A DNA stretch of 64,000 nt, from positions 186,001-250,000 of the forward strand of contig BSYQ01000001.1 of assembly GCA_030272585.1 (NCBI GenBank). The letters run 5' to 3'. The DNA comes from Bryopsis sp. KO-2023. Taxonomy: Eukaryota > Chlorophyta > Ulvophyceae > Bryopsidales > Bryopsidaceae. Below the pieces are notes generated by a model. The model searched no databases. It worked only from the letters and a program-made list of their open reading frames with translations, and was not told the origin of the DNA. Position 1 is the first letter of the stretch, and each line of letters starts with the position of its first letter. Both the position numbers and the translations under genes were made by a program. Below are positions 1 to 13,238 of this stretch, one piece after another.

Positions 1-3000
1 TGGCAGCAGATGGCCGAGCAGATCTGACCTAGTCACAGTCCCATCGATGTCCGAAATAACCAGCCGTGACATCCAGTTGATCATATAAATATACGCTTGG
101 ATCCTGATATTACTCCCGATGTGGAATTCTATAACATTCCGGCCATTCTTGAGATTCAAGACCCCCAACTGGTCCGATGTGGGGTTCAATGTTTTCTTGG
201 TCACCACCCGATGTTTCTTTCGGCTTGATTTGTATCGCAGGTTGGATGGTGGGTGAGTCATGAAGGGGTCATTCGGCTCTGGGGCGTTTCCAAACCTATC
301 TGGGTCGGTTGGCGAAGGGGGGATTTCTGTGTCGATTGGGGACAAGTCCCCTGACTTATTAACTGGCCGGCCTCGCCATGAGCCAAAAGGCCAGAGCCTC
401 CATCCACCCGACACCTGAAATTCGCAACCAACGAACCATGAAAATCATTCACCAACTCATTATGGAGAGGAGCTGCAAGAAAGGGGGCCTTGAGAGGCAA
501 AAGCTATAGATATTTTCAAAAACTTTCTCTGGGACAGTGCACAGCCTCCATTTGATATTGTGGCAAAAATTAGAAGGGACAAAAAAAGAAACAAATATGG
601 ATAGATGGGATGCAGAGAAAGAGGGCCAGGGGGCTTTTTTCAGTCACAGGAAACAAGAAAATGGGGTTGTATTTCTATTTTCTTGGTCCCGTCGGGGGTG
701 ACTGGATGTTTTTGCTTCCTTTTTTTCGATTGGAGTACAAAACACCATAGCCATGACTGGAATGCCTCACCTTCCGGGCTAGTGGGCTGCCCTTGCTGAT
801 AGGGCTACCTCCGACTGAATATCTGGACCCATCTTGAATCAGACTATCCCAATTCCCCCCAAATGCAAGCATGCCAAGCACCATCGGAGCAGCTGCATTC
901 CAAGGATACAACGTCCCGCCAATTCGACACACTAGGTCCGGAGATTTGCAAAGAGTCAGTCCACACAGAGCAAATTGATCCTGCGCAGACCGGAAAGGAC
1001 AAAATCAAGCTGCACTCCCAGTAGCTCTATCAAAAAAACAATCGATAATATGAGTTTCCCTTTCTTTTTGCTCCCCTTGAGGCATTCGGAGATGGTTTTG
1101 CATATTCTTTTCAAAACTACTTTACGCGAAAATTTTCTGGCAAGATGCAGGAAATTGACAGGAAATCTCTCTATATATAAATTTGAGACAGACAGGCAAT
1201 GGAAGCAAGAGAGTATTTTTTTGGTGCAACAAAAAAGGCACAAAAGAAAAACAATACGGCCGAACCAAGTGTCTTTTTACTTTGTGTATCATGTTCTCTT
1301 CAAAGGCAGCCTGAGCTTCAGCGGGCAGCATATCCCGCCTCAGCAAATGTCCACATAGAGACAACTGAAATTCCCTTAAACCCTCCAACCCCTCCATCCT
1401 CTGCTCCGCTGCTGAAGTGGGGGATGCAAACCCAGTCGTGGGTTGATCGCTATCCCCCAAATATCCATCACTTGGAGCAGCATCCACTTCTCCCGGCAAT
1501 TTCAATGCCAGCCGTCTTTTTGTGCTGCTATCTCCGTCCTCTGTCCCTATGTCTACTGGGGCAGAATGGGTCCTGGAAACATGATGATTAGGCTCACATT
1601 CTATCTGACTGGAGGTGCTTCTCGCCACATTCACTACGAACTGTTCGGACTGCGAGGTTTCCAGCACCTCCATGCTGCTCCCCAGAAATTGGGTATTATC
1701 ATCAAACACGGCTTCCTCTGGAATTTCCAGATCTGCCTGCGAATCCTTCGAAGGACCGAAATCGTTGATTGATGAACCTCGTGCATCCAAATAAGGAAAT
1801 TCAATGGAGGTGGATGATGTTGCTAATCTCAACATTCTCGTGTCCTCTTCACGAACAGCAGTCAAGCAGGTTTCCTCAAATGCCTCCCCAGCTGACACCA
1901 GATCCAAAGCCGAGCACTCCCCTTTCATTAGAGTTGAAGAAATTCTGATTTCCTCCACCTCGACATCAAATCTAGTGGACAGCCCCTCCTCCAGACACTC
2001 GAACCCCCTTTCGCTGCATTCCTGGGGATTATGTAATCCAGGTGCGAATGGAGAGTGTGGTGCCGATTGGCTTGGTGTGTTTGATGCTCCCACATCTGCA
2101 TCGTCCCCATGCTCTTCCACAGATTGTGATGGATCCCGTGCAACGCCCATTAGAAGCGCTTCCTCAGGGCCTTCGGGCATATCCAATCGAATACTGCTGA
2201 GCTCACGGTCGCTCTCACAGTTGCTTGAGCTGTCTGGAATGCTTCCCTCAACATTGCCTGCATGTGTCAATTAATCACAATCTCAATATGAATTCTCCGA
2301 AGCACTCGTTTTTTGTTTTCAGTACATTTTATCTTGTGAAAGTCCAGAAATTTGAACCGGTGGAGGCAAAAACTAGCATTTACGTCGATCCTCATGTGGT
2401 GCTCTGTTTCAAAATTTCGATTTCAGTGAGTCTCCAGAGGCGCAACCAGGATTCAGGGAAGGGGGAGTTCAAAAAAAAAAAATTTGGGGGGGTCCATGTT
2501 TTTCATTTTGATAAAAAAACAATTGGTTGAGGCATAGTGTTGTAGATTTCAGGGGGATTCTTTTGCTTTGCTCGCTGGCTTTTTTTTAGGGGGCCCGAAA
2601 TTTTTTGTAGGCCCCCACTAGCTGCGCCTGTGGTGGTGGGACTTATTCTCCCATCACAGCTCTCAAAGCATCTTCCTACTAGATATGATACGATTTCCCT
2701 ACACACAAAACGTACGGACCCATGGTTTCTCCTTCTGCCATGACAGTCTGGGTGCTTTCCACAGTTATTGTTTGCTCCTCCTCTTTCCTCAAGAGATCTA
2801 TTTCAGTTCGCACTGAATCCACCAAATCAGCGTTAGCATATGGCGTGTCTATTTCCCCTGACGAATAGCCACTAGGGGGGGATATCATCCCAGACAAGGC
2901 AGCCTCCTCTTCAGAACCTAAACCAACAGTTTCCAGATAATTCACAACAGCTCCATTTTTTAGAAATCAAACTTCGTTGAATTTCTCACATTTTCAGACT

Positions 3001-4218
3001 TGAAAACAATCCACACTTGATGTCACTTTGAATGAAAAAAAGTCTCACCACTGTACACTTCAGAATATTCCGCAACAAAATATGCTTGTCCATAGCTTCC
3101 CAAATGCATTTGCAGCACAGTTTCTTCACCTGAGCACCAGTTTTCATATATCAAATTTTAACTCAAGAAGAAATCTCCAAATACTCACCACACTTTAGAA
3201 AAAGGGCGCTGTATGGAATGGAATCGAAGAAGGTGGATTTTCACCAGTGTGCATACAAACATATTTCTGCTAAAGTTGAAATAGAGAAACACACATCCAA
3301 GCGATTGTCAAAGAATACGAAAGATCGAAATCTTATTTGCGAGTCATTGAACACAGCTTCATGGCTGGCAAATTGACATGCTAATTCTCCTACTATTGTA
3401 CAATTCCGTTATTTTCATCCAATAAATTGACCTCACCATTTACTGAGATGCTCACAGTTCTATCCCTCGTTCTGTATGAAGTGTATTTCCCGAAGCGGAC
3501 TGCAAACAAAAAAACAATGAGAATGCCACGAAGGAAAACAATTTGCGTTGGAAAATATTTCAGGATGAAGTTTTTAAACTTCAAACACAAGAAGCTTTGA
3601 GCTTCCACTGACGCAACCAATCAGTTAATTTATTTCCTCACTTCTTGCATTTATCTGTCTTTTATCTTGGTTTCTTAATTTCTTTTCTTCAGGTGAAAAA
3701 TGCGTTTGATTTGGGAGCAACTCCTGCACAACTTTTTATATTATTAAAACACAGATCATGGATTTTCCATAATGTGTTGCTGGTTAATCTCTTTTAACCA
3801 TTTTTCTTTATTGATATTATCTTCAACAGGAAGCATTTCTGCTGCTAGAGAATCTGTGACTGACTGCCAAACCTTCTAAGGTCTTGAACCTAATATCCAA
3901 TCACCGTAAAAGGGCGAACTCTTGAGGGAGCCGTCGGGCTGTTTCACAACCATTATATCCACAGCTCCCGCCAGGTGAGGGGTGATTGCGTTAACGCCAT
4001 TAAAGATAGCGCTCCCACTGTATACCACCCCGCTCTGCAAAAACAATAAACGAAACAGCTAAGCCTCCTTTGGAAATGGGCCGACTGTTGACAACCCATC
4101 CATCCAAGCATAAGAACCGATATAGCAAGCGGAGGGGGACGCTATATTTCTGAATTTTTTTTCCCTGTTTCCACCCCACCTTTAATGCGCTCGCAGCTCG
4201 CCCCGCCCGGTACGACAT
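1..4218 (-). CDS. PAH: Phosphatidate phosphatase, lipin/PAH family (C-terminus cut by window edge)
   Basis: Lipins remove phosphate from phosphatidate to make diacylglycerol for membrane and storage lipids. I read eight exons: 4218-4180, 4034-3905, 3499-3437, 3129-3049, 2950 to about 2712, 2257-1281, 980-771 and 414 to beyond 1. The N-lip domain (residues 1-100) shows GAVDIMVVKQPDGS and VRFGKYTSYRTRDRTVSISVNG, then GSYGQAYFVAE. A long acidic, Ser-rich linker fills exon 6. The middle motif RIGGTLYPWNAAAPMVLGM and then GWRLWPFGSWR follow. The HAD catalytic motif DIDGT lies at 40-54, near residue 700. The remaining catalytic domain is outside the window. Exon 1 codes only 13 residues (MSYRAGRAASALK); its ATG is the first in frame and matches the lipin M-x3-G-R start. 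The exact 3' end of exon 5 is uncertain. The family call is very secure. Confidence 0.95.
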
Positions 4219-5994
4219 TGGGGCGGCTCCGACAACAAGCAAGGCCGTCTACTGTTTGGAATAAAGGTGCCGGAGATTCAGTTCTTTCACAGCTTCACTT
4301 TTTGTTTTTGCTTGAAACCCAACGCGCAGGAAAGTTGTGCAATAGTACCACGAAATCTGCAAATCGCTTTGGGAGTCGCGTTTGAACCGACAAACCAGGA
4401 TTCGAGTAGGATACACGTCACGCCATGTGAATTTGTAACAATTTGAATTCAAACCCACTAATTTGAATCTGGACTCAGAGACCTCAAGGAGGCACACTTT
4501 GGGGAAGAGAGCCCTCCGACCCTTCGGAAAAAAAATCGCCATGGCAGCGTGTGTTGTGAGGTCAGAAATCGCGAAGACTGGACTAACAGATGACACTTGC
4601 ACCCCATAACCCAATTGAATGCGAATGGGTCTGACATGCATGTCGTGGGGTGAAGTTCTATGCAAGAATCCCTTGTGTTGCTGGGATGGTGAATCATAAT
4701 TGCGTTCTAACTGTTTGGACCACGCCCCCACCCATTTCGAACCTTTCGAATTCATTGGAATAGAGGGTTATTACAAAGTTTTATGATTCCCCCCCTCCAG
4801 ACCCCAAAACATTGAAAATCTTGAAAGGAGGTGAAACAATAAATCAGCTCGGTGGAGGATCAGATCACTTGCTCAAATTCCTTACCAGGTTCGGTTAAGG
4901 TCTTTACCTACTTTCGCAAAACTGGAGTAAAATTCCCCTTTCTGAGGGACCTTTTGCTGAGTTCTCTGCTGTAACTTGCACAATGCGTTGGTTTGTAGCA
5001 GAAGCTTTACACTTTTTCCCCACACTGTGATCAGAAATATATTCATCCTATCAACATGATTGATTACCTTCAGTTTGCCCACCAAACCAAACCGACCTCT
5101 TCAAACAAAAAAAAGAAAAGCGCAACCTATTCATTGTTAAAGATCCACCCACCACAACAATGCTTCTTGCTTGTTGTCTGAATCTCCCAAAATAAACAAT
5201 AGCAGTATAAAAAAGATCCACAGCCCCCCTCCCTTCATAAACCACATAAACAGAAAACCGGAAATACTCCACCAAGTTTTTGTTTTGTTTTTTTCTTGGG
5301 AGACTGCTGAAGTCCGTGCTGATGGGAAATATATATTTCCACTGAATATTGACATATGAAAAATGCGAGGGAAACAAAAAGGGGCAACACCTCTGCATTA
5401 TGTATCTCTTTGGCATGTGTGGGAGAAAAAAAAACAAAAAGAAAACCCAATCCACACCAGGCCTGCCAACCTTACTCTTCAAACATTCCTAAATATAATC
5501 CATAGCGGGATCAGCAGCTTCTTTTCACAAAACATAGAAATGAACACCAATGATAACCCCAAGCGCAAAATAAACGCCAACCATGTTTTTTTTCGTTTTT
5601 TTGCCATTTTTCCCTGTTTCTTCCCATTTCCCTTTTTTTTTTTATGAATGCATAGAATAGAAATGTGGGTTGCTGTCACTCACCCCTGAAAAACATGCTG
5701 GAAAGACATGATCGATATATCAAATCGGGGGGAGCATTATAGATATGAAACCTTTGCAATGGCAAAGCTTCACTCCACTCACAGTCAAAGCCAGCCTCCC
5801 TCTCCCCCCTCCCAAGAAACAAAAAAACAAAAACAGCATTTTCTTTTTTTTTTCCACCTTGATGAGAATTTTGGGTAAACACGATAGGGGAGTAACGATC
5901 TGTATAAAATTAAAATAAGAACAAATTGAATGCACATATTTTTTTTCTGCGATTTGTTTTTTCTTTCTTGCTGGAGCTCCCTCCCCCCTTTTAC
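4219..5994. other. Intergenic: lipin 5' side to 3' end of two-TM gene
   Basis: This 1.8 kb lies upstream of lipin and downstream of the next minus-strand gene. It holds several homopolymer A/T runs. A minus-strand open frame of about 168 codons (4755-4249) sits directly before the lipin start, but it shows no recognisable domain and no splice link to lipin. It is more likely 5' UTR or promoter. I see no other gene here. Confidence 0.5.
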
Positions 5995-8682
5995 TCAGCA
6001 TCCTACCACCCTGCGCACTTCCTTCAACTTGGCCCTCATTAAAGCAATGCTTGCCAGAGACTGGGTGTCAGACTCAATCCCCACAGCATCACATAAACTG
6101 CACAACAGATCAAACACTGTCGTCAGCACTGCCAATCCAAAAGCCAGCAATTATTATGTTGCTGAATTCAACATTATTCATAGCAACTCACTTTCTGATT
6201 TGAAGTCGGAGCTCACCGACCCCGCTGCCATTGGTCTGTTTGGGAATGGACCTGTCCCCCAGCACCGCAAATTTGACGACCTCCACCTCCCTCGCCAAAA
6301 CTGCATAATCCCTGTTTCCACTTGCATGCAAATTGATGGCAGCTGACGAAGGCTGGGAACCTTCAGCAGTGGGAGGTCTCGCGTTTCGATGATTTGAGGA
6401 GTCCGCTGCTTCAAAAAAGTTAACGGAAAAAAAAGAAAATCATTCGTCAGTTCTGCTTGCATTTCATTGTGAAGGGTTTCGTTTTCAGTGGCAATTCAAA
6501 TGTGTAAGTTTGACTCACAGATGGAAAACCTAAGGATACCCAAGTGAATCCAAATCACACCAAGGGAAAACGAGTAACACAAAAAATCACAAAAACTGAT
6601 TTCACAAAAAATGATTGGATGGGTAAAAGGCTAGCAACGAACCTGACTCTGCGCACTCCGCAACAGCTGCCAGGAAATTGTGCGATTCAGGGGGCATTCT
6701 TCCATTATGTCCAATACGGAACGATGCAATTCTATTTTTAGCAGAGGTCTCTTCTTCCCTTCGCCTGCTCGAGTCGACTTTATCAGCCCAGTACAATAAC
6801 CAGGCCCCCAGCACACCCACGATGAAAACGAACAAAAAATTCCCTTTCCCGGAGTTGGCCATGTGTCTCAAAACATACAACCATGCTGGAAGTACCAGGA
6901 CTGCCAGATGAACAGCCACTCCAGCCAGGAAAATCAAGCTGGTTTTCGTGAGTCCAACCAATGATTGCATCTCCACACAGCGAGGGAGGTTTGGGAAAAG
7001 GAGCCACATCAGTTGGTCATTCAAAGATGGCTTGTGTCCTGAACATAGCAAAACGCATGTTCATATTCAAGCAGCGAGGGTGTTGGTATTAGTCAGGGTT
7101 TGTTCCATCCAATTCAAAGTGGGCAATGAACTTCTCAGTCAAATAGTCAAACATATTCCCCTAGCAATGAAAAGCGAAATTGTAAGTCGAATTTTACTTG
7201 TTTTGATCATGTTTTGGCAATCAATTTTAATTTTTTTTTTTGGTGATCCTGTTGAATTCAGAATTCAGTATCTTGAACAAAGTAAAAAAAACCCAACTGT
7301 GCTGCAACTGAAGAAAAAAAAATCCGATAACAAAGTGAAACGCCCCCCCCCCCCCCACACACTCACATTTGGACGTTGAACAAAACAAAAGGTATGTACA
7401 GACTGAGTTTTTAGCTCTATCAATGACTTACTGTTTGCCACATTTCGAGACTGGCCTTTCGAAGTTGCTACCATCTAGTTCCGCAAGACACAAAAAAAAG
7501 TAATAAGAATCATAAAATAAAATCCTGCTAGATTCACTTGTGATATTTCCAGTTGTTGAATTGTTGATTTCTATCAAAATGAAAAATGAAATTCTGCAAA
7601 GCAGATGGAACACTACACAAATGGCCAAAAACTTATTTTCTGAACAGCCAATCACACGATACTTAACAAAACTTTTAAACTCACACGAACGCGGTTTTCA
7701 CCTTGTAATACTCTGTCAATAGGGTTTCCACACCACGGTGGCGTAACTGGTCTGGGAGTGCTTGAGATGCCGACTCCGCCTCACCGGCACCTGTTTTCAT
7801 CCACCCAAAAAAAAGGAAAAAAAAAATTCTGAAATATGAACCACTCAGAGGGTTGAGTTTGTTGCAATTATTCCAAGAAAAAAAAATAAATGGTCAATTT
7901 GTTGATTACTGTGCACATGCATTAGATATATTTGTGTTGTGAGGGAGAAATTATATCTTTCAAAGTTTTCAGAGGGGGGGGGGATCTCCTTGGCTACGTT
8001 TCTGTAATTTCTTCTTAAACAATTTTCCTTGGTTTTCTCATCCAGTAGAAACCCCCCCACTGAATCCAGGACATTGACTATCAATTTTCCTTCCTTTTCT
8101 GGAAATGTGCAAACAAGAAAGAACACTGAAACATATTATGCAAGGAAATTCAAACCCATTTGTTTTATTTTTTTGGATTTGGTCTGGCAGTACCTTTCAG
8201 GGATATATTAAATAAAGTGAACCTCCCCCCCCTCTGTCTTCGTTTTAGCGCCCCACTGATACTAAAAAACTTCAAAATTGGCGTTGGCTGTAAAGACGTC
8301 AGGATTCTACAGTGCGTCGCAGAATACGTGCTTGAACCCGGCAACGATTAAGAAAAAGAGCAAATCTACCTGAACTCCGAGGCGCCACTGTCTCGACTGG
8401 CGGGGGTAAGGAGAACGGCTCGCCTTCTGTTGATCTCCCCACTCTGTATCCGATCCCAGACGACTCCCCCTCGACACGCGACTCTTGTTCGTTGCGTTCC
8501 TCGTCAGTCTCGTGACAAAGCAGGCCAGCCACGACTTGCAACGACCTAACCGTGTCGTCGTCCTTTAGAAAGTCCTCCACTGGGGGTCGACCCAGGTGAC
8601 TGGGATTGTCCAGCCAAGATGCGACCAACGCAAGCGACTCCGGCGAGGGCGGGCACTGGTGCTTCGAGGGATTTCTCCCCAT
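5995..8682 (-). CDS. Unrecognised protein with two predicted membrane segments
   Basis: I do not recognise this family. Six exons join in one frame: 8682-8370, 7790-7702, 7474-7432, 7038-6643, 6408-6217 and 6128-5995, giving about 388 residues and ending in TGA. The N-terminal ~100 residues are charged and begin MGRNPSKHQC. Exon 4 carries two hydrophobic stretches, SLIFLAGVAVHLAVLVLP and NFLFVFIVGVLGAWLLYWA. They are separated by a short charged loop and followed by an Arg/Glu-rich tail. The C-terminus (LASIALMRAKLKEVRRVVGC) looks helical. No cleavable signal peptide is evident, so an internal-membrane hairpin protein is the simplest reading. The fourth intron donor and fifth exon acceptor were chosen to keep the frame. 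The gene is divergent from the TPM gene, with 388 bp between start codons. Confidence 0.65.
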
Positions 8683-9070
8683 GCAGCAAATACTCGCTGC
8701 TTTCTTTTTCCCCTTCGTTTATTTCTACGTTTTTACGCTATCTTTTTTTTTCCAACTTTTTTTATCGATGCGATCTCGGAACCGAAAAGGAACACACCGA
8801 CCGGATAAAAAGCAGCGGTGTCTCTCTGAAAGCTGTCCGTCCAAACTTCTGGTGAAGTTTTTTTCTGCCCCAACCCTCTCGTCGCTATATTTTTCGTGCG
8901 AAGGCTGACATGACACGACAGCTCAAAACAATTAAGGTATCGAAATGAAATATCGCAGTACTCCCCTCTTAAACATTAATGGACCTCTAAGATCGTCACT
9001 TTTACACCTCCCCTCCACAACCAACAGAATCGTATCCCGACCCAACCCAACCCAACTTGAACGTGCAACC
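8683..9070. promoter_or_regulatory. Shared divergent promoter region
   Basis: The 388 bp between the start codons of the minus-strand two-TM gene and the plus-strand TPM gene must hold both promoters and 5' UTRs. It has T-rich tracts on the left and a short CCCAA repeat just before the TPM ATG. I see no convincing TATA box. Confidence 0.5.
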
Positions 9071-11135
9071 ATGGCGCAGGTCCAGACTCAGTTCGCGGTT
9101 TCCCCCGTTGGTCTCGCTCCACTCAGATCGACACCTCGTCGAGCCCCCGTCGCCCGGCGGATCGCTTGCCGAGCTGAGAAGGTGGGTGTAAATTTTTCTC
9201 GTTGCGCTTCTTTCGGTTCGCTCCGCGCCCACAATGTCCCATCGTTTCACAAACACAAAACGCGCTTGATAAATCGTTCCGTGCACAGCATTTGATCCGC
9301 TTTCTGCTGCCCTCGTGTCATCTCTTATCGCCTTGAAGTCTGCCTTTATCTTGTTCAGAGGAGGTCCTTTCTTTTGCCACAAGAACAACGGCATTCTTTT
9401 GTGTAAGTTCCACTTTTTCAGAGCTTGAGTGAACAGCGTGCATTTGTATTCGTGTTTCGAGCAGAACGACCAGAGCGTCTTTCAGGACGTCGGCAAGGCG
9501 ATGACTGCGTTCGCGGCCGCGTCTTGCTTGTCGCTTGCACCGCTGTCCAGTCCCGCCCTCGCCTCCGAGTTCGACATCCTGACAGCGCCCAAGCCCACCT
9601 CCAATTACGTCATCGACGACGCTAAAGTGATCAACAAAGCCACGGAAAATAGTCTCAACAAACAGCTCTTCGATCTCGAGGTAGGAAGCAGAAGCCAAAC
9701 AAGCATTCCCCCCCCCCCCTTTCAAAACCAGACTTTCCCAGACCTTGATAGGTTTCCCTCAAACCCAACCTCTCCAGAAAGATAATATCAGACATGCAAT
9801 CTAATTAGAATTGGCATGGATTATGGTATTGGAGTGCATGAAGTGGGGATGGACTGTCTGATACGAGCTTTGATTTGAACTTGATGATCTTATCAAAACT
9901 ATGGTATTTTTCTTGAGTGAATTTTTGATGCTTGGCATTTTTCCAGGCCAAGACTGGCTTCAGGCTCGAGGTGGCTACTGTGAGGAAATTGGAGTTTGAG
10001 ACTGATGCTTTTGCCTTCGGAGATAAGGTGGGTGGGTGTTCAAATCCCATGAAGGATCATTTCTCGTCGGTGCAGGACCTTGTGGGTTACAGAAAAACAA
10101 AAGAAATAAAAATGGCCAGTAGATTGAGGGGATCACATTGGAGCAGTATACTGCCTACAAGAAATAATATGTTCAGTGAGAAACATTTTATTGGGAAATA
10201 ATTTGGCCGCATGAGATTCAGTTGCTAATGATATGAGGATATTCCGTCGTGAGTTCTTGTGCAAGGATATTGGGGTTTATTAAATGTAATGTTGGGCTGT
10301 GGAAGTCCCCGAAAAAGGTCTGTAAGTAGTGACCTTAAATGTGAAATGTTTTTTTGGAACGCTCCCCTACAAACTAGCAATGATATGTTTTTGGATTATC
10401 AAGGTGCTTTCCAGGAGGTGTTTGACTGTCAGAGGCTGAGCTCTCTTCTTTTTTAATCATTTTTCCTCAGGTGATCGAGAAGTGGTATCCTACTCTGGAG
10501 GAAGGTACCAACAAGGGTATTTTGGTGGTGGTCACCACCGCCAAGGACGGAGCAGTCACTGGCGGTCCTGCATTTCTGAAAGCTGTGGGGGATGATTTGA
10601 TCGATAGCATCATCAGTGACCAGATCCCCATTTTGACCGAACAAGAAAAGTTCAACGAAACCGCCACCTCCACAACCAAAAGACTTGAGGCAGTTTTGTC
10701 CGGAAATGCAGATCCAGGTCAGTAACAATGGGGATTTCATTTCACAGTAATGTTTGAAAACTTGTTTTCACTTTCTTGTGCAAGAGTGGTGCTTCGTTGA
10801 ATGACAGTCTCGATCATGAGGACAGAACCGCCTGTTATTGACAGATCCTTTGCTAGTTTTTTTCATCCAGCAAGTACACATGATAGCCTAATTTCCATTT
10901 TCTTATTCCAGAGTGGTTTCATTTCACTTTTGAGGGACGGCAATTGATTTTTTTTGCGTGTTTTTGTTCATAAGGTGGTCCTAGCAGAAAGGATGATTCT
11001 CGTGTCAGAACCTATCGTACCAAGGATGAAACAAGCAAAACTAGGGGAGCCACCTCCACTATTGTTCTGACTCTCTTGTTCATCGCTGTGGTTGTCCCAA
11101 TGATCCAGTACTATGGATACACTGCTAAGGAGTAG
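9071..11135 (+). CDS. TLP18.3: Thylakoid lumen TPM-domain protein (UPF0603/TLP18.3 type), plastid-targeted
   Basis: TLP18.3 proteins act in the thylakoid lumen in photosystem II repair and turnover; plant members have reported acid phosphatase activity. Five exons (9071-9181, 9465-9680, 9947-10027, 10471-10717, 10975-11135) join in frame to 271 residues. Residues 1-37 form a Ser/Arg/Pro-rich stroma-targeting peptide. A hydrophobic lumen-targeting stretch follows, ending near SSPALAS with an AxA-type cleavage site. The TPM domain runs from about residue 80 to 230, with YVIDDAKVINKATENSLN, AKTGFRLEVATVRKLE and NKGILVVVTTAKDGAVTGG. A single C-terminal membrane helix (TIVLTLLFIAVVVPMIQYYG) anchors it, as in plant homologues. 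The start is the first ATG that gives a targeting peptide. The gene converges on PSF2. Confidence 0.95.
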
Positions 11136-11999
11136 AGGAAAAAAAAAAGGAAAAGAAACAGTGGAAGGGAAGAAAATGATGTTTAAAATCGCAGCCGAGG
11201 GGGAGATTTTCGATCTGGTGTTGGGTTTTCTTTGTATTGCTAACTGAAAGAAAGGTGGTAGGTTTGGAAAAACAACAGAAAGGATGCAAGATTTTCTTTC
11301 CCTGTCAGTTTTGTATTGTTAGCTTTGCCGGACAGTTCTTAAGTTTTCCTACGGTTTTTGTTTTTGTTTTTTTTTGAGGGGATTGAATATGTTGGGGTGT
11401 GCCTTGCTTGACAGCACATTTTTTATTGGATGGTGTATCATGTTGTTGCAGGCTCTTTGTTGTTTTGTTGAACCTGATTCCAAAAATCAGAAAAAGGCAT
11501 GCATCTCAGGAGAGGGTTGTAAGGGATTTGTGAATTCTTCGACCGTCTTCCAAATTGACGAAAAGAAAGTGAAACTGCTGAGGTCTCGAAAAAGCCTTTT
11601 CAAAGTTGGGTGATGATACCAGATTTGGTTTTCCTTACTCTGTTCCTAATTCCCATCAGAAATGTAGTGGGAGGTCAACAGTTTGTCCTGAGATTGTGTT
11701 GGGTATTGTTGTTCCAATATTTCAAAATATCAGCCGCCAATCATCACATCCATGCAAAAACTTCAGGACTCAAGAATCTATGACAGAACCAGTCTGAAAA
11801 CAAATACTAAAGATATTACAGCCCCACTGTAACCAACAAGCAAAGAACGCCCCAGCCGCCCAGTTTTTTGTTAGTTTTTCTCTGACAGATGTACACTATC
11901 ACCGTCAAGATCTTTCCTGCATCTATGTGAAAACACAATATCTTTTCTACCTCCTGTCAAACAATTGGAATGAATTCTATAAAGGGATTCATGAAAAGA
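11136..11999. other. Convergent 3' intergenic region
   Basis: This 0.86 kb separates the TPM stop from the PSF2 stop. It is T-rich on the plus strand near the TPM end. No gene, repeat or structured element is recognised. Confidence 0.5.
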
Positions 12000-13026
12000 C
12001 TATTGCATTCTCAATCGCCTGATTGGTCTTTCCCCATCATCCAAAGCCAGGTCATCAATACCAAGCCCAGACTCTCTGGAAAGATTCCTTTTTCTGCTAT
12101 GCCGTTGCGGTGCCCTTTTCGTCTTTAACCTCAACACCTGAATGTAAAGAAAGGGGGGAACGTTCAGACTCCACAAAATATACCAGCTTAAGTCGACTTC
12201 AAACGAAACTGTAACCCGCACACTCAACAAGTATAAGTCCAACATTTCACACTGTGGAGCTCAGAAAAAGTGAGAGTTACAGAGAATATCTAATCCGGTG
12301 GAAGAAATGCAGTACTTATCACACCCCACCCTTCCAATGAAATCAAAGAAGCCAGAGCACGTTGAAAAGAATTTTCCCACTACCTCTTGCCAGACGTCTC
12401 GTATTCTCTCCAGCTCGATGGAACCAATGTTTCGAAAACTAGCCTTTTCGGGCTCCTTCAACTTTTCCTCGATCTTCCTCATTCTGTTGTAGTGAATCGC
12501 ATTGATTAATTCTCGGACACCAGCAACGTCCTCCAGCGCCCCTGGGACCGCCCCCATAGTTTGAAACATTTCGTAGTAATAAAACGGCAGACTCGAAGAG
12601 AATTCCTCTTCGTCCTGTTCAAACTTATGGGCTTCCCTCAATTTCTCTTCGTCCATCCAGTCAGGTTTCACCAGATGCACCAAGCTATTTTCCAACAAGA
12701 TCAGCGCTGCCCACAAAGGCAACTCCGCTTGGTAGTGGGTGGCCATCGGCCCCACCTGAGGAATAACTTCACACCATAGTCCTTGGTTGTTCCCTTTGTT
12801 TTTTTCATCCTTACAAATACAAACAAGAAGAACTATGGCCCAAGCAGTGCTGGGAATGCAACACTGAGAAATATACCTGGCAGGACATCAAGTCCATCCT
12901 TGGAATTGGGCGAATGGAGGTCACTTTGACCAGCTCATCCTCTGCGGAGTTCAGCATTCTAGCCCCTTCCGTTGTTCGCTCAGGTTGTTCGGTTGGTCTC
13001 GCAGCCCTCGCCAGGCAAGAATCCAT
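12000..13026 (-). CDS. PSF2: DNA replication complex GINS subunit PSF2
   Basis: PSF2 is one of four GINS subunits of the CMG replicative helicase, acting in the nucleus at replication forks. Three exons (13026-12877, 12755-12330, 12137-12000) join in frame to 237 residues. The family signature is clear: AEDELVKVTSIRPIPRMDLM, then ELPLWAALILLENSLVHLV, KPDWMDEEKLREAHKFEQ, FYYYEMFQTMGAV, and the helical segment VRELINAIHYNRMRKIEEKL with NIGSIELERIRDVWQEVVGK. It is slightly longer than typical PSF2 (about 200 residues) because of a 24-residue N-terminal extension and a basic tail. An internal ATG (MLNSAEDEL) would remove the N-terminal extension and is a plausible alternative start. The gene is divergent from the GYF gene, with 212 bp between start codons. 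Confidence 0.9.
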
Positions 13027-13238
13027 GCACCAAGGCCACTAAAAAAACTGGATCAAGTGCGAATCGAAACGATCAAGATCATGGCGGGGGGAAGATTTTG
13101 AAGTGAGGGGACGGAAGGGGCAATCAGAGTTAACGACTGTTGAATTTTCCTGGCGTGAGTTCCTCAAGACGAGACGGTGGGGTTAGATTTTCCCGGCGGG
13201 AACGGCTCTGACAACGGGCTTTTTGCACGCCACCCGAC
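13027..13238. promoter_or_regulatory. Compact divergent promoter between PSF2 and the SR/GYF gene
   Basis: Only 212 bp separate the two start codons, so the two transcription units probably share regulatory DNA. The stretch is relatively G-rich on the plus strand. I do not see a TATA box. Confidence 0.5.

Noticed and set aside
4249-4755. A 168-codon minus-strand open frame just upstream of lipin
   Set aside because: It is stopped before the lipin ATG, resembles no lipin N-terminus and has no other support; the MSYRAGR start fits the family.
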